Positions 1 through 6,751 of a DNA stretch of 40,114 nt are shown one piece after another. Under the pieces are notes generated by a model. It did no database searches, was not told where the DNA came from, and saw only the letters and a list, made by a program, of their open reading frames with translations. This DNA is from an uncultured Prevotella sp. (lineage in GTDB: Bacteria; Bacteroidota; Bacteroidia; Bacteroidales; Bacteroidaceae): the NCBI GenBank assembly GCA_947165435.1, contig CAMVAI010000024.1, positions 1 to 40,114 on the forward strand, in the 5' to 3' direction. A program made the position numbers and the translations under genes. Position 1 is the first letter of the stretch, and the number at the start of each line of letters is the position of its first letter.

Positions 1-18
1 GACTGCACAGATGACTCC

Positions 19-26
19 TACCTTTG
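19..26 (+). promoter_or_regulatory. -7 promoter box before the first island gene
   Basis: TACCTTTG matches the Bacteroidota -7 consensus TAnnTTTG and is followed by C-A-C, as at other promoters here. It lies 45 bases before the ATG at 71. The matching -33 TTG would fall at or before the window edge and cannot be checked. It suggests that the gene at 71 starts a transcript and is not the tail of a longer upstream gene. Confidence 0.6.
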
Positions 27-70
27 CACTCGATAATTAATTTCGTTGGACTTTTAATTTGATTTGACTT

Positions 71-1018
71 ATGAGTAAGATGAACATTGAAGTAATGGAA
101 CAGCTGTTGAAGGACTTAGCCGCTAATGTTGGTTACGAGCTAATTCCCAATCCTTTTGACACACCATTTGAAGAGGCAAGCATTGAAGGGTTACCAGATA
201 GCAAGCAGTTCTTCTGGCCTGTGCCTTCATCGGTTCTGAATGACAAGGAACATGAGGAATTTCGCAAAATGTGTGTCGAAGCGGACATTATTGATACGGT
301 TTGTACCACCTCATTTCCTTGGCCTTCTGACGAGAATGCCCATGTTGCCATCCTATTAATTGATGTAACGCGCAGGCGTAGAGGAAGCATCAAGTTCGTT
401 CATGCCGACGAGTGGGATATATCCAAAGACACTCATATGGCTGGTGTCTGCAACATGCTGATTCATGATTTGTTCCCAGGTGAGCATCTGTTGGCATTCC
501 AGATGAATGAAGATCAAATGGATATATGGCTTGACGAACCTTGGAGCCATCAAGTATGTGTCTGTGCAGCATGCGATGTAGATTCGTTACTTCCCAAAGA
601 CTATTTGTATGAAGCTGGCATTCCTGATAATGATACTGAAGAAGTGTGTCTGGCAAGCGAAGTCTTTGATATTCGCTACCCTATTTCAGCAAAAGATATT
701 GCAGAACTGAAAGGAACTGCCATTCTCCTTTCTACAAATGGACTATTGCAACCGCAATTAGTAACACCTGGAGAAGAAGTTCCATCCTTATACAACAAGA
801 TGTTGCTTGTTCCTGAAGTAGGCTATCATGTCGATTTTGCTGTTGCCCTTCAGCTATTTACCAAGGAGGAAGTGTTGCGTCAGTTGCCAATATCTCGCAG
901 GCTGACTATAAGTGATATGTGGAGACTAAAGCTTAATCGCGTTGGGCTCTATGATTTTTCAAAGGAAGAACGGGATAAATTTTATGAAGATTTTCTACAG
1001 TCTGTCAAGGCAAAATGA
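71..1018 (+). CDS. N-6 DNA methylase C-terminal/specificity-like protein without a catalytic domain
   Basis: This 315-residue protein has no signal peptide or membrane segment. Residues about 45-115 resemble the part of type I N-6 adenine methylases (HsdM) that follows the catalytic fold: a W-P-V-P-S-S-V-L strand, then E-F-R-K-M-C-V-E-A-D-I-I-D-T-V, a hydrophobic A-I-L-L-I-D strand and G-S-I-K-F-V-H-A-D-E. Residues about 165-200 recall the linker to the specificity part (D-V-D-S-L-L-P-K-D-Y-L, then a V-C-L-A-S-E-V-F start). The SAM-binding motif and the NPPY motif are both absent. Because a promoter lies just upstream, the short form may be the natural gene. Its stop overlaps the upstream ATG of the next ORF, so the genes are probably co-transcribed. 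Family assignment is inference; a decayed methylase tail is the alternative. Confidence 0.5.
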   Translation: MSKMNIEVMEQLLKDLAANVGYELIPNPFDTPFEEASIEGLPDSKQFFWPVPSSVLNDKEHEEFRKMCVEADIIDTVCTTSFPWPSDENAHVAILLIDVTRRRRGSIKFVHADEWDISKDTHMAGVCNMLIHDLFPGEHLLAFQMNEDQMDIWLDEPWSHQVCVCAACDVDSLLPKDYLYEAGIPDNDTEEVCLASEVFDIRYPISAKDIAELKGTAILLSTNGLLQPQLVTPGEEVPSLYNKMLLVPEVGYHVDFAVALQLFTKEEVLRQLPISRRLTISDMWRLKLNRVGLYDFSKEERDKFYEDFLQSVKAK

Positions 1019-1032
1019 GGGGAGGGTATGCT

Positions 1033-1953
1033 ATGGATAAGATAAAAGTTCTTTGGATGAATAATGGTGACTCCAAATCAAAGTTTTATATTGACAATGC
1101 CAAACTTGAAGGAATTGAGATTACCACTTGTGGCAATATGGAGGAATGTAGGAGAGAACTATCACATCATAATCATAAGAGATGGGAAACTATACTGTTA
1201 GATGCATGTCCAATAATGACTGCAAATCTTTTGCCTAATAGTCATGAGATAGGAACTGCTTATAAACAAGTATTCAAATATGACATTCCAATTTTCATTG
1301 TTGCATGTGAAAACGAAATGAATCTACTTGAAGAAAATGTAGCTAAAAGTTTTGCAGGTAAGAACCGCTTCTTTTATTTGCACAGCTCAGAAAAAGTGCT
1401 TTATAAAGAAATTAGAAATGTAGTAAGTGAAAATGAAGATTATCAAATTCGTAAAAGATATGGAACCATCTACGATTTCTATTGTTCAGAATTAGATACA
1501 TCTGATGAATTACTTATGAATCTTTTAAAAGGGCTCGTGGATGACAAGTTATATAATAATCACATTATACCCGGAGTTGTCCGCCTTATTTTGGATAAAA
1601 TTATGCTCTTTCTTAATAACGAAGGCATTCTACCTGTTAAATTTACTGGTGCTAATCTTGGCGCTTGTAGCAAATGGTTAGGAGATGAAAAAGGGGTTAT
1701 AGGGAATGCTAAGGACATTGTACCCATTCATGTTCAGAGATGCTTTCATTCCTGTGTTACAATAGCAAATAACGGTGATCATCAGATACCTAAAGAATCT
1801 GCGAAAGAATATGAAGCAAGAATAAGTAACCCTCTTTATGTACAGAAACAGATCGGAGAAAATGCTCCATATCTGAACAAAGCACTTATTTACGATTTAT
1901 TGAATATTATATACTGGTGTGCATCTCTTGACGAAAAAACATTTGAATTATGA
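1033..1953 (+). CDS. Receiver-like protein with helical C-terminal half (possibly HEPN-like)
   Basis: A longer frame opens at 1015, but the ATG at 1033 has the purine-rich GGGGAGGG just before it and is chosen, giving 306 residues. The first ~120 residues look like a response-regulator receiver fold: strand I-K-V-L-W-M, strand I-E-I-T-T-C, then T-I-L-L-D-A-C-P with an aspartate where the phospho-acceptor sits, and I-P-I-F-I-V-A. The usual acidic pair after strand 1 is replaced by N-N-G-D. The second half is helical and ends in a V-T-I-A-N-N-G-D-H segment followed by a long helix, recalling the R/N...H core of HEPN/DUF4145-type domains. The gene overlaps its downstream neighbour by four bases. 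Base composition is strongly AT-rich. The function is unknown; both domain calls are tentative. Confidence 0.5.
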   Translation: MDKIKVLWMNNGDSKSKFYIDNAKLEGIEITTCGNMEECRRELSHHNHKRWETILLDACPIMTANLLPNSHEIGTAYKQVFKYDIPIFIVACENEMNLLEENVAKSFAGKNRFFYLHSSEKVLYKEIRNVVSENEDYQIRKRYGTIYDFYCSELDTSDELLMNLLKGLVDDKLYNNHIIPGVVRLILDKIMLFLNNEGILPVKFTGANLGACSKWLGDEKGVIGNAKDIVPIHVQRCFHSCVTIANNGDHQIPKESAKEYEARISNPLYVQKQIGENAPYLNKALIYDLLNIIYWCASLDEKTFEL

Positions 1954-2447
1954 AAATAGAAAGAGAACAATTACAGAAATATGGCTTTGAGGGGTTCAAG
2001 ACTATCCGTGAATTAATGAGTAGTTGTAGGGAAATCCCGAAGTTGATGGGCGTATATGTCGTGCTTTGGGAGAAAGACAATCGACCTACAATCATGGATA
2101 AGCGACCTTTCGATTGTCAGGAAGACAAATATCCCAGCTACTCAAAAGCCGAGCTAGAAGAAGAATGGGTAGAAGGGACACACATTGTCTATATTGGCAA
2201 GGCTGGTGGCTTTGGACAAAAGACGGAACTGCATAAGCGGCTCAGTACCTACATCCGATTTGGGAAAGGCAAAAAAGCTGCACATGGTGGTGGTCGCAGT
2301 ATTTGGCAGCTGGCTGACGCACAAGAACTAATAGTTTGTTGGCGCGTATTAACAGATGAAGAGCCTTGTTGCGTTGAAAGCAAAATGATTGCCGACTTTT
2401 GCAAAAAGCATAATGGCAAGCGCCCATTTGCAAATCGAAGAGATTAA
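1950..2447 (+). CDS. GIY-YIG nuclease-like protein
   Basis: This 165-residue protein has the order of motifs expected of a GIY-YIG endonuclease: G-V-Y-V-V near residue 34 (the GIY strand), H-I-V-Y-I-G-K-A near 75 (the YIG strand), a following R-L-S-T-Y-I-R-F-G segment with the candidate catalytic arginine, C-C-V-E-S-K-M-I with the candidate metal-binding glutamate near 145, and a final P-F-A-N with the conserved asparagine. An insertion of about 35 residues separates the two core strands. No extra DNA-binding domain is visible. The start codon overlaps the stop of the preceding receiver-like gene (ATGA), implying translational coupling. Members of this fold cut DNA as repair, homing or restriction enzymes; which applies here is unknown. 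Confidence 0.65.
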   Translation: MKIEREQLQKYGFEGFKTIRELMSSCREIPKLMGVYVVLWEKDNRPTIMDKRPFDCQEDKYPSYSKAELEEEWVEGTHIVYIGKAGGFGQKTELHKRLSTYIRFGKGKKAAHGGGRSIWQLADAQELIVCWRVLTDEEPCCVESKMIADFCKKHNGKRPFANRRD

Positions 2448-2449
2448 CA

Positions 2450-3016
2450 ATGACCAAACAGAAAGAGGATTATATTGTTAAAGGTAGCATCGTTCTCTTC
2501 TTCGTCCTCTACATGATTGGCTACGCCTGGCTGATTGAACCTAAGCAAGAGACTGTAAAGAAGACAGAGAAGAATACAATGATTCAACAACCGGAAAGGC
2601 AGCAGGCAGAGAAACGGCAACCCAAATCTCTGTCTGCTGGCTGGCCATTGGATTTAGGCAAGTACTTCTACACCATCGACATTGCCCCTGGCTATGAGAT
2701 GGAGGATGAAGAATATGAAGTGGTAGGAGAATCTGGAGGTAATCTGATAGTGAGGAAGCACAACGACTGGCCAGAAATCAGCGGACACTTTGAATGGTAT
2801 TGCAATGAGAGGCTTTCGACTACCCAACAGATGTTTGACTATGTGGTGGCTCACCATAGAGCCATCGTTAAGCAAATGAAAGAGGTAAAGAGACGGGGCA
2901 TCAGTCGTCAGCTTGATGAAGCCTCATATTATCAAGACCATTATGATGAATATCTGGATGACCCGGAAGACGAACTCCGCTTTCCTCCAGAAATATTCGA
3001 TACCAATGATGATTAA
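2450..3016 (+). CDS. Membrane-anchored protein of unknown function
   Basis: This 188-residue protein starts two bases after the previous stop. Residues about 11-30 form one hydrophobic segment (V-K-G-S-I-V-L-F-F-V-L-Y-M-I-G-Y-A-W) without a cleavage-like end, so it is read as an N-terminal signal anchor. A polar, Gln/Lys-rich linker (about 33-60) leads into a domain of about 80 residues, Y-F-Y-T-I-D-I-A-P-G-Y-E onwards, then a helix and an acidic C-terminus (many D/E, ending T-N-D-D). No family was recognised. Spacing places it in the same operon as the genes before and after, which suggests that the island has an envelope component as well as cytosolic parts. Confidence 0.6.
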   Translation: MTKQKEDYIVKGSIVLFFVLYMIGYAWLIEPKQETVKKTEKNTMIQQPERQQAEKRQPKSLSAGWPLDLGKYFYTIDIAPGYEMEDEEYEVVGESGGNLIVRKHNDWPEISGHFEWYCNERLSTTQQMFDYVVAHHRAIVKQMKEVKRRGISRQLDEASYYQDHYDEYLDDPEDELRFPPEIFDTNDD

Positions 3017-3026
3017 AGAAGTGAAT

Positions 3027-3716
3027 ATGAAAAAGTTCTTATTTATAGTAGCTTTGCTCGTCCAGCAGATAGATGTCCTTGCTGTGACTGTTGAGACAAC
3101 AGTCAATCTCAACGTGTACTATCCAGAGTACACGAAGATTGATCTTGTTTGTGGCCAGATGCCGAAGGCTTCACAGAAGGATGTGGAGTTTTGTTGCGAG
3201 GCAGCTTTTACTGGAGAGTTGCTAAATGAGTTCAAGCATTCGAACATTGCGGATAACCATATCTGCAATGGGGAAATGAAGAAGGGCTATCGTTGCAAGG
3301 CCAATACAGGTGGCTTCGTCTGGGGCAAAGGCAAATGGAAGTTTATGAGGAAAGCTGACTATCCCACAGATGCAAATGGATGGAATATGGGATTCTGCCA
3401 GTTGCTGATTATCAAGGATGGCGCAGTCAGGCCTATTGGCGCAAAGATGAAGAATAACAGGAACATCTATCGGGCATTATGTGAGAAAGATGGCAAACTC
3501 TGTATCATCGAGTCGAAGAAGGTGATGACATACGAGTTCTTTGTAAAGTGCTTGAACACCTATAAGGTTACTCACGCTCTCTATTTAGATATGGGCAGAG
3601 GTTGGAACTATGCCTGGTATCGGGAAAAAGGCGGTAAGGTGAAAGAGATTTTCCCTGAAAGCAAATTGACTCCAAGTTACAAGCATAGGACTAATTGGAT
3701 TACGTTCTACAAGTGA
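3027..3716 (+). CDS. Secreted protein, weakly similar to phosphodiester glycosidase (NAGPA/DUF2233) domains
   Basis: The open frame begins at 2913 inside the previous gene, but the ATG at 3027 gives a classical signal peptide (M-K-K-F-L-F-I-V-A-L-L-V-Q-Q-I-D-V-L-A) and follows the purine-rich AAAGAAG, so it is chosen: 229 residues. The mature part has a G-G-F-V-W-G-K-G stretch, a strand L-L-I-I-K-D-G-A-V-R-P-I-G-A-K, and V-T-H-A-L-Y-L-D-M-G-R-G-W-N-Y near the end. This order loosely resembles the NAGPA fold, in which a buried L-D-G-G strand lies near the active site. The resemblance is weak and no catalytic assignment is made. Five cysteines in the mature part suggest an oxidising compartment. 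It is the last gene of the tight run. Confidence 0.5.
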   Translation: MKKFLFIVALLVQQIDVLAVTVETTVNLNVYYPEYTKIDLVCGQMPKASQKDVEFCCEAAFTGELLNEFKHSNIADNHICNGEMKKGYRCKANTGGFVWGKGKWKFMRKADYPTDANGWNMGFCQLLIIKDGAVRPIGAKMKNNRNIYRALCEKDGKLCIIESKKVMTYEFFVKCLNTYKVTHALYLDMGRGWNYAWYREKGGKVKEIFPESKLTPSYKHRTNWITFYK

Positions 3717-3767
3717 CGAACTGCGATAAAATGCAGAGAGAATAACAATAATATGGAATAAAAACAT

Positions 3768-3775
3768 TAACTTTG
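3768..3775 (+). promoter_or_regulatory. -7 promoter box before the DUF1016 gene
   Basis: TAACTTTG followed by CAAAC lies 15 bases before the ATG at 3791, so the 5' leader would be very short. No clear TTG is seen about 20 bases upstream. It separates this gene from the preceding operon. Confidence 0.5.
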
Positions 3776-3790
3776 CAAACGAAATGAGAT

Positions 3791-4354
3791 ATGGCAAACG
3801 AAATAGTAGAAACGAAAGCAATTGAGCAGGTAAGTGATAGCCTTTATAAGGGAGTATCCGACATTATTGACAATGCACGGCAAGAGGTTGTCGTATATGT
3901 AAACAAGCATTCTGACTTGATGTTCTGGCATATAGGCCATTATATCAATGAGGATATGGGCTACAAGCAGTATTCTGCCTATGGCAGCAAAATTCTTGCG
4001 ACACTGTCGCAAAGATTGACTGCACGTTATGGCAAGGGATATACCTATACTGCTGTCACAAGGATGATGAAAGTTGCTCGATTTTATAGCGACGAAGAAA
4101 TGTTTGCGACACTGTCGCAAACATTAACGTGGAGTCATTTTTTGGAACTCGTTACCATAGAAGATAATAACAAGCGATTGTTCTATCAACAGATGGGCAT
4201 TGCTGAGCATTGGAGTGTCAGGCAGTTACGAGATAAACAGGATGAGATGGCATACGAACGTTCTCTGATAGCTGTAAAACCCGAAGATGAGATAGTGAAG
4301 TCTCTGCATAGTCGATGGCTTGTTGCTGCCTGGACCATAGAAGATTGTACATGA
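3791..4354 (+). pseudogene. Truncated DUF1016 (YhcG-family) gene, N-terminal domain only
   Basis: The 187-residue product matches the N-terminal domain of YhcG/DUF1016 proteins: L-M-F-W-H-I-G-H-Y-I-N, L-A-T-L-S-Q-R-L-T-A-R-Y-G-K-G-Y-T, a R-M-M-K-V-A-R-F-Y segment, L-T-W-S-H-F-L-E-L and W-S-V-R-Q-L-R-D-K. Full-length members are roughly 330-390 residues and end in a PD-(D/E)XK nuclease-like domain. Here similarity stops at about residue 170 (near 4300-4320) and an unrelated tail runs to a stop, so the nuclease half is missing. The family is often found beside restriction-modification genes, consistent with the island context. The gene has its own promoter box. It is probably inactive as a nuclease, although the N-terminal domain could still be made. 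Confidence 0.75.
3996..4120. repeat. Two copies of a perfect 17-base palindrome inside the DUF1016 fragment
   Basis: TTGCGACACTGTCGCAA occurs at 3996-4012 and again at 4104-4120, exactly 108 bases apart and in the same frame, where each encodes A-T-L-S-Q. Arms of eight bases flank a single C. It could be a binding site or a coding coincidence at two places where the family tends to have L-S-x-x-L. Confidence 0.8.
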
Positions 4355-4472
4355 CTGCTCCATAGTCATCGCTCTTGCTATATGGCATACCAGTTAGTTT
4401 GGTAAGCATGCCTTTGTACTGGCTTCGATGAATGGCACCGATATATGGGGGGGCAGAGACGATGCGTAATTG
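4345..4472 (-). other. Possible coding scrap with a PPY motif
   Basis: On the minus strand an open stretch without a credible start reads Q-L-R-I-V-S-A-P-P-Y-I-G-A-I-H-R, then K-G-M-L-T-K-L-T-G-M-P-Y. It begins at the edge of the inverted-repeat element and runs into the broken end of the DUF1016 gene. A-P-P-Y recalls the catalytic D/N-P-P-Y of DNA methylases, but nothing else supports this. It is best seen as a remnant of an unidentified gene lost when the region was rearranged. Confidence 0.2.
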
Positions 4473-4858
4473 TTTTTTTTATCCGTTTTGCTGCCACTCT
4501 GCCACCAACACCACTCAAACCGCTGTATATGAAGTACTTAGAGGGTGGTGGCAGATGGGTGGCAGGTGGCAGCAAGGCGGAGAATAAGGTTGTACGCAAA
4601 AACCATCAAGAACGGCAGTGCGACAGCATGGCTGCGCAACTCAAAACAAATCGTTTTCTCCATTGGAAAACATCGTTTTCTGCGCAAGAAAACGGTGCTT
4701 TCCATGCTGTGAACAGATTTTAAGGCACTATGAATGGGCTTCTGGGTGCAGACCTTTGCTGCCACCTGCCACCCATCTGCCACCACCACCTAAATGCTTA
4801 ACACACAGCGGTTTGAGTGACGTTGGTGGCAGAGTGGCAGCAAAACGGATAAAAAAAA
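4473..4858. mobile_element. MITE-like element with ~105-base imperfect terminal inverted repeats
   Basis: The segment 4473-4576 is repeated as an inverted copy at 4753-4858 with roughly 90 percent identity by eye. Each arm starts with eight T/A bases followed by ATCCGTTTTGCTGCCAC and contains its own nested inversion (TGCCACTCTGCCACC against GGTGGCAGATGGGTGGCA). The 176-base centre holds two small hairpins: GTTTTC/GAAAAC, and CGTTTTCT/AGAAAACG around GCGCA near 4673-4695. No transposase is encoded, and the frames across it mirror each other because of the inversion. A non-autonomous mobile element or a structured RNA-forming repeat are both possible. Confidence 0.65.
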
Positions 4859-5029
4859 TTTTTATTTCTACTACTTTCTGACATCTACGGCAGAAAATTG
4901 GGAAAATGAACACGAATGCCGCCTTTTAGATGATTGCATGCGCTGACATTTTATTCGTTGAATAGCTTACAATGCTCGGTCGAGAGGTTAAAAAATACAA
5001 ACAAACTACAGAAACAGGCTGTTTATTAA

Positions 5030-5058
5030 TTGCAGTTTATAAATAATTAGTATCTTTG
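5030..5058 (+). promoter_or_regulatory. Promoter (-33 TTG, -7 TATCTTTG) of a lost gene
   Basis: TTG at 5030-5032 and TATCTTTG at 5051-5058 are 18 bases apart, close to the Bacteroidota optimum. The transcript would lead into the 15-codon stub at 5110. The leader contains AT-rich repeats of TTTATAAA/TATAAAC, which may be operator-like. Confidence 0.6.
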
Positions 5059-5109
5059 TAAACCAAGCTTTATAAAACTGCTATCATCTTATAAACTAAA
5101 GTTTAAATT

Positions 5110-5157
5110 ATGGCCATCAGTAAAGACATCATCAAGCAATGCCTGATTAGCACCTGA
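5110..5157 (+). pseudogene. 15-codon stub of a lost gene
   Basis: ATG at 5110 reads M-A-I-S-K-D-I-I-K-Q-C-L-I-S-T and stops at 5157. It sits about 50 bases behind a good promoter, in the way a normal gene would. The opening resembles the first residues of some Bacteroidota ATP-binding proteins, but it is too short to assign. The most likely reading is the surviving 5' end of a deleted gene. Confidence 0.35.
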
Positions 5158-5210
5158 TAGCAATCCAAAGGATGTTCCACTATTTTTTTGTTTTTTTTCT
5201 GCGAGGGCTC

Positions 5211-5241
5211 TTGGCGGTTTCGATTATTTTGTGTATTTTTG
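5211..5241 (+). promoter_or_regulatory. Promoter of the deoxynucleoside kinase pair
   Basis: TTG at 5211-5213 and TATTTTTG at 5234-5241 with a 20-base spacer fit the Bacteroidota -33/-7 consensus. The leader to the ATG at 5317 is about 70 bases. Confidence 0.75.
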
Positions 5242-5316
5242 CACCGACATTCGGGAAACGAACGGACACACGTAGCAAACAAGAACATTCAAACCTTATC
5301 ATTATAATATATAATA

Positions 5317-5976
5317 ATGTATATTGCCATTTCGGGAAACATCGGGAGCGGGAAGACCACCCTGACACAACTGCTGGCCCGCCACTACGGATGGGAGCCG
5401 CGCTATGAGGCAGTGGACGAGAACCCCTATCTGGAAGACTACTACCGCGACATACACCGATGGTCGTTCAACCTGGAGGTATATTTCCTGAAGGAGCGCT
5501 TCCGCGACCTGATAGACATCTCGCGGTCGGAGCGTACCGTCATCCAGGACCGCACCATCTACGAGGGCGTCTATGTGTTCATGCAGAACAACAAGGAGAT
5601 GGGCCATCTGAACGACCGCGACTACGAGACGTACATGGAACTGTTCGAGCAGATGACGACCCTGGTACGCATGCCCGACCTGCTCATCTACCTGCGGGCG
5701 TCGGTGCCCCACCTGGTAGGCAACATACAGCGACGGGGACGCGACTACGAACAGCAGATGCAGCTGGACTATCTGGAGAACCTGAACCGCCGGTACGACG
5801 ACTTCATCTACCACAAATACAAGGGCCGCGTGATGACGATAGACAAAGACGCGCTGGACTTCCAGAACAACAAGAAAGACCTCGCCACCATCATCGACCG
5901 CATAGACCGCACGCTGTTCGGATTGTTCGCCGACCTTGAGCAGCCATCGGCCACGGCAGCCCCCTCGCGCCGCTGA
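5317..5976 (+). CDS. Deoxynucleoside kinase (first of a tandem pair)
   Basis: This 219-residue cytosolic enzyme belongs to the dNK family, which phosphorylates deoxynucleosides (dA, dG or dC) with ATP for salvage. The P-loop G-N-I-G-S-G-K-T-T is at residues 7-15. The substrate-binding region follows with E-N-P-Y-L and R-W-S-F-N-L-E-V-Y-F-L, the Q-D-R-T-I-Y-E-G motif near residue 80 holds the D-R pair, and R-R-G-R-D-Y-E near 137 is the arginine-rich lid. Length is normal, with a short disordered tail (S-A-T-A-A-P-S-R-R). A second copy starts 97 bases downstream, so the two may form a heterodimer as the lactobacillal dAK/dGK pair does; this is inference. Substrate preference cannot be read from the sequence. 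Confidence 0.93.
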   Translation: MYIAISGNIGSGKTTLTQLLARHYGWEPRYEAVDENPYLEDYYRDIHRWSFNLEVYFLKERFRDLIDISRSERTVIQDRTIYEGVYVFMQNNKEMGHLNDRDYETYMELFEQMTTLVRMPDLLIYLRASVPHLVGNIQRRGRDYEQQMQLDYLENLNRRYDDFIYHKYKGRVMTIDKDALDFQNNKKDLATIIDRIDRTLFGLFADLEQPSATAAPSRR

Positions 5977-6015
5977 ACGCGACCGGCACCAGTCGCCAGA
6001 CAAGGAGAGACCCCG

Positions 6016-6074
6016 TTTGCACTAAACGCCAAACAAAGAATATTCATTTGCACTAATCGCTCAACAAAGAAATA
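6016..6074 (+). repeat. 32-base period direct repeat between the two kinase genes
   Basis: TTTGCACTAA followed by CGC and then CAACAAAGAA-like sequence occurs at 6016-6042 and again at 6048-6074, with 3-4 differences. The second copy runs into the ATG at 6074. It looks like a duplicated leader; TTTGCAC resembles the end of a -7 box with its first bases missing. Confidence 0.6.
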
Positions 6075-6697
6075 TGCACATAGCAGTAGCAGGAAACATA
6101 GGCAGCGGCAAGACCACGCTGACCAAACTGCTGGCCCACCGCTACGGATGGACGCCACGCTTCGAACCGGTAGATAACAACCCCTACCTGTCGGACTTCT
6201 ACGCCGACATGCCCCGATGGTCATTCAACCTACAGGTGTACTTCCTGAGCAAACGCTTCAAGGAGGTGGTGGAGATTGCCAAGTCGGCAGACACCATCAT
6301 CCAGGACCGCACCATCTTCGAGGACGCACGCATCTTCGCGCCCAACCTGCACGGACAGGGCATGATGTCGGACCGCGACTTCCAGAACTACAGCGACCTG
6401 TTCGACCTGATGATGTCGCTGGTCAAGCTGCCCGACCTCATGATATACATCCGCGCGTCTATCCCCACCCTCGTGGGACAGATACAGAAGCGGGGACGCG
6501 AGTACGAACAGACCATCCGGCTGGACTATCTGGAGGGTCTGTCGAAACGCTACGAGCAGTGGATAGCAGGATACAAGGGGCCGCTCATCGTGGTAGATGG
6601 CGACCACTGCAAGTTTGGCGAGCGGGCGGAAGACCTGAAGACGGTTACGGACATGATAGATGCCAAGCTCTACGGACTGTTCCCGCTCGACGAGTAA
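6074..6697 (+). CDS. Deoxynucleoside kinase (second of a tandem pair)
   Basis: This 207-residue paralogue is collinear with its neighbour. It has the P-loop G-N-I-G-S-G-K-T-T at residues 7-15, N-N-P-Y-L, R-W-S-F-N-L-Q-V-Y-F-L, Q-D-R-T-I-F-E-D near 80 and Q-K-R-G-R-E-Y-E near 137. Differences fall mainly in the lid and C-terminal part (G-Y-K-G-P-L-I-V-V-D-G-D), as expected if the two copies prefer different deoxynucleosides or work as a heterodimer. It lies downstream on the same strand and is probably served by the same promoter. A recent-looking duplication of the leader precedes it. The following gene is convergent. Confidence 0.93.
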   Translation: MHIAVAGNIGSGKTTLTKLLAHRYGWTPRFEPVDNNPYLSDFYADMPRWSFNLQVYFLSKRFKEVVEIAKSADTIIQDRTIFEDARIFAPNLHGQGMMSDRDFQNYSDLFDLMMSLVKLPDLMIYIRASIPTLVGQIQKRGREYEQTIRLDYLEGLSKRYEQWIAGYKGPLIVVDGDHCKFGERAEDLKTVTDMIDAKLYGLFPLDE

Positions 6698-6751
6698 CGA
6701 CACTGAGGCTGTGTAATGGCCGGCCTGCTGCCACACAAGGCACAGAAAAGG

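Noticed and set aside
2913..3026. Upstream extension of the secreted-protein frame into the preceding gene
   Set aside because: The start at 3027 gives a clean signal peptide with a purine-rich site before it; the extension is only the overlap of another frame.
4445..4881. Several short frames on both strands with P-P-A-T-H-L-P-P-P
   Set aside because: They arise from the inverted-repeat element: the same bases read in opposite directions give the same peptides.
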